The notes under the pieces: model-generated
The model's input: only the letters and a program-made list of their open reading frames with translations
Databases searched by the model: none
Told to the model about the DNA's origin: nothing
Shown here: positions 8,362 through 8,832 of the stretch, piece by piece
Layout: each line of letters opens with the position of its first letter
Position numbering within the stretch: position 1 is the first letter of the stretch
Assembly: GCA_017998575.1 (NCBI GenBank)
Contig: JAGOCV010000163.1
Coordinates: 1 to 8,832 of the forward strand
DNA: 8,832 bases
Direction of reading: 5' to 3'
DNA from: Burkholderiaceae bacterium
Lineage (GTDB): Bacteria; Pseudomonadota; Gammaproteobacteria; Burkholderiales; Burkholderiaceae
Made by a program: the position numbers and the translations under genes

Positions 8362-8832
8362 ATGCGCCTGTCCTTCCTCCGGCCCCGCCATTTCCTGCTG
8401 ACCTTCGTCGCGCTCCTGCTCACGCTGCCGGTGCTCACGGTGTTCGGCTCGTGGCTGCAATGGGACACCGATACCGCGCAGATCCTGCGCGAGATGTCCT
8501 CCACGGTGCTGCCCGAATACGCATGGACCAGCATCGTCCTGTGCGTGGCCGTGGGCCTGGGCGCGGCCGTCGTGGGTACGGCCACGGCCGCGGCCGTCAC
8601 GCTGTTCTCGTTTCCCGGCCGCCGCACCTTCGAATGGCTGCTGCTGCTGCCGCTGGCCGTGCCGGCCTACGTGACGGCCTATGCGTACACCGATTTCCTG
8701 CAGTTCAGCGGTCCGGCACAGGTGTGGCTGCGGGCCACTTTCGGTGTCGAGGGGCGTGTGCTGCCCGAGGTGCGCAGCACCAGCGGCGCGGCCTGGGTGT
8801 TCGTGTTCTCGCTCTATCCCTATGTGTACCTG
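8362..8832 (+). CDS. fbpB: Ferric iron ABC transporter permease (FbpB-like), 3' end cut by window
   Basis: Inner-membrane permease of a binding-protein-dependent importer. The first 157 codons are present and the gene runs off the window. Hydrophobic segments lie at about 11-30 (FLLTFVALLLTLPVLTVFGS), 55-82 and 91-112, and another begins near 143. LLLLPLAVPAYVTAYAYTDFLQFSGPAQVWLR (93-124) is, from memory, characteristic of the FbpB/SfuB iron permeases, which are long proteins with two fused permease halves. The cytoplasmic ATPase-contact loops are not reached in this fragment. The ATG at 8362 is chosen because the hydrophobic N-terminus follows it directly; an in-frame GTG at 8332 is a weaker alternative. 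No Shine-Dalgarno is obvious. It is divergent from the ATPase gene, sharing a control region with a Fur-like site. Confidence 0.87.
   Translation, partial: MRLSFLRPRHFLLTFVALLLTLPVLTVFGSWLQWDTDTAQILREMSSTVLPEYAWTSIVLCVAVGLGAAVVGTATAAAVTLFSFPGRRTFEWLLLLPLAVPAYVTAYAYTDFLQFSGPAQVWLRATFGVEGRVLPEVRSTSGAAWVFVFSLYPYVYL

Noticed and set aside
7509..8627. A 372-codon minus-strand frame overlapping fbpC, the divergent control region and fbpB
   Set aside because: It is out of frame with the clear ABC ATPase, crosses the promoter region and shows no family motif.
8639..8651. CTG trinucleotide run in fbpB
   Set aside because: Encodes four leucines in a transmembrane segment; ordinary for a GC-rich membrane protein.

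Overview
This is a GC-rich window of ordinary-looking bacterial chromosome. GC-heavy third codon positions, the protein sequences and the gene order point to a betaproteobacterium of the Burkholderiales, most likely Comamonadaceae (Acidovorax/Variovorax/Hydrogenophaga-like). That placement rests on remembered family similarity, not on a search. Genes are tightly packed. I see no RNA genes, insertion sequences, phage genes or CRISPR arrays.

Left edge (1-1238, minus strand): most of a class I DNA photolyase gene, cut off by the window start. It is divergent from the next gene with only 19 bp between the two start codons.

Centre (1258-5836, plus strand): a compact run, probably one operon, of yqgE, ruvX (yqgF), pyrR, pyrB, a pyrC-like gene and a plsC-like acyltransferase gene. 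Three of the first four junctions are 4-bp ATGA stop/start overlaps. The pyrR-pyrB junction is also within a few bases of an overlap. The yqgE-ruvX-pyrR-pyrB-pyrC' order is also known from Pseudomonas. The PyrC-like protein has lost the HxH metal site and other catalytic histidines of dihydroorotase. It is therefore best read as the non-catalytic PyrC' partner of aspartate transcarbamoylase, and a real dihydroorotase must lie elsewhere. The region covers pyrimidine synthesis step 2 (PyrB with PyrC'), its presumed regulator (PyrR), a Holliday-junction/rRNA-processing type nuclease fold (RuvX) and a phospholipid acyltransferase.

Right-centre (6052-7158, plus strand): an exported type II L-asparaginase/glutaminase gene, preceded by a 215-bp gap with hairpins and a small tandem repeat. 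It converges on the next gene across a hairpin terminator.

Right edge (7205-8832): a ferric-iron-type ABC importer split into divergent units, with the ATPase (fbpC-like) on the minus strand and the permease (fbpB-like, cut by the window end) on the plus strand. Their shared 101-bp intergenic region has two divergent TACAAT -10-like boxes and a Fur-box-like 7-1-7 palindrome. This is the most informative regulatory site in the window.

I found no clearly new biological system. The best leads are the dead dihydroorotase homologue, the Fur-like site and the signs of leaderless transcription at yqgE and fbpC.
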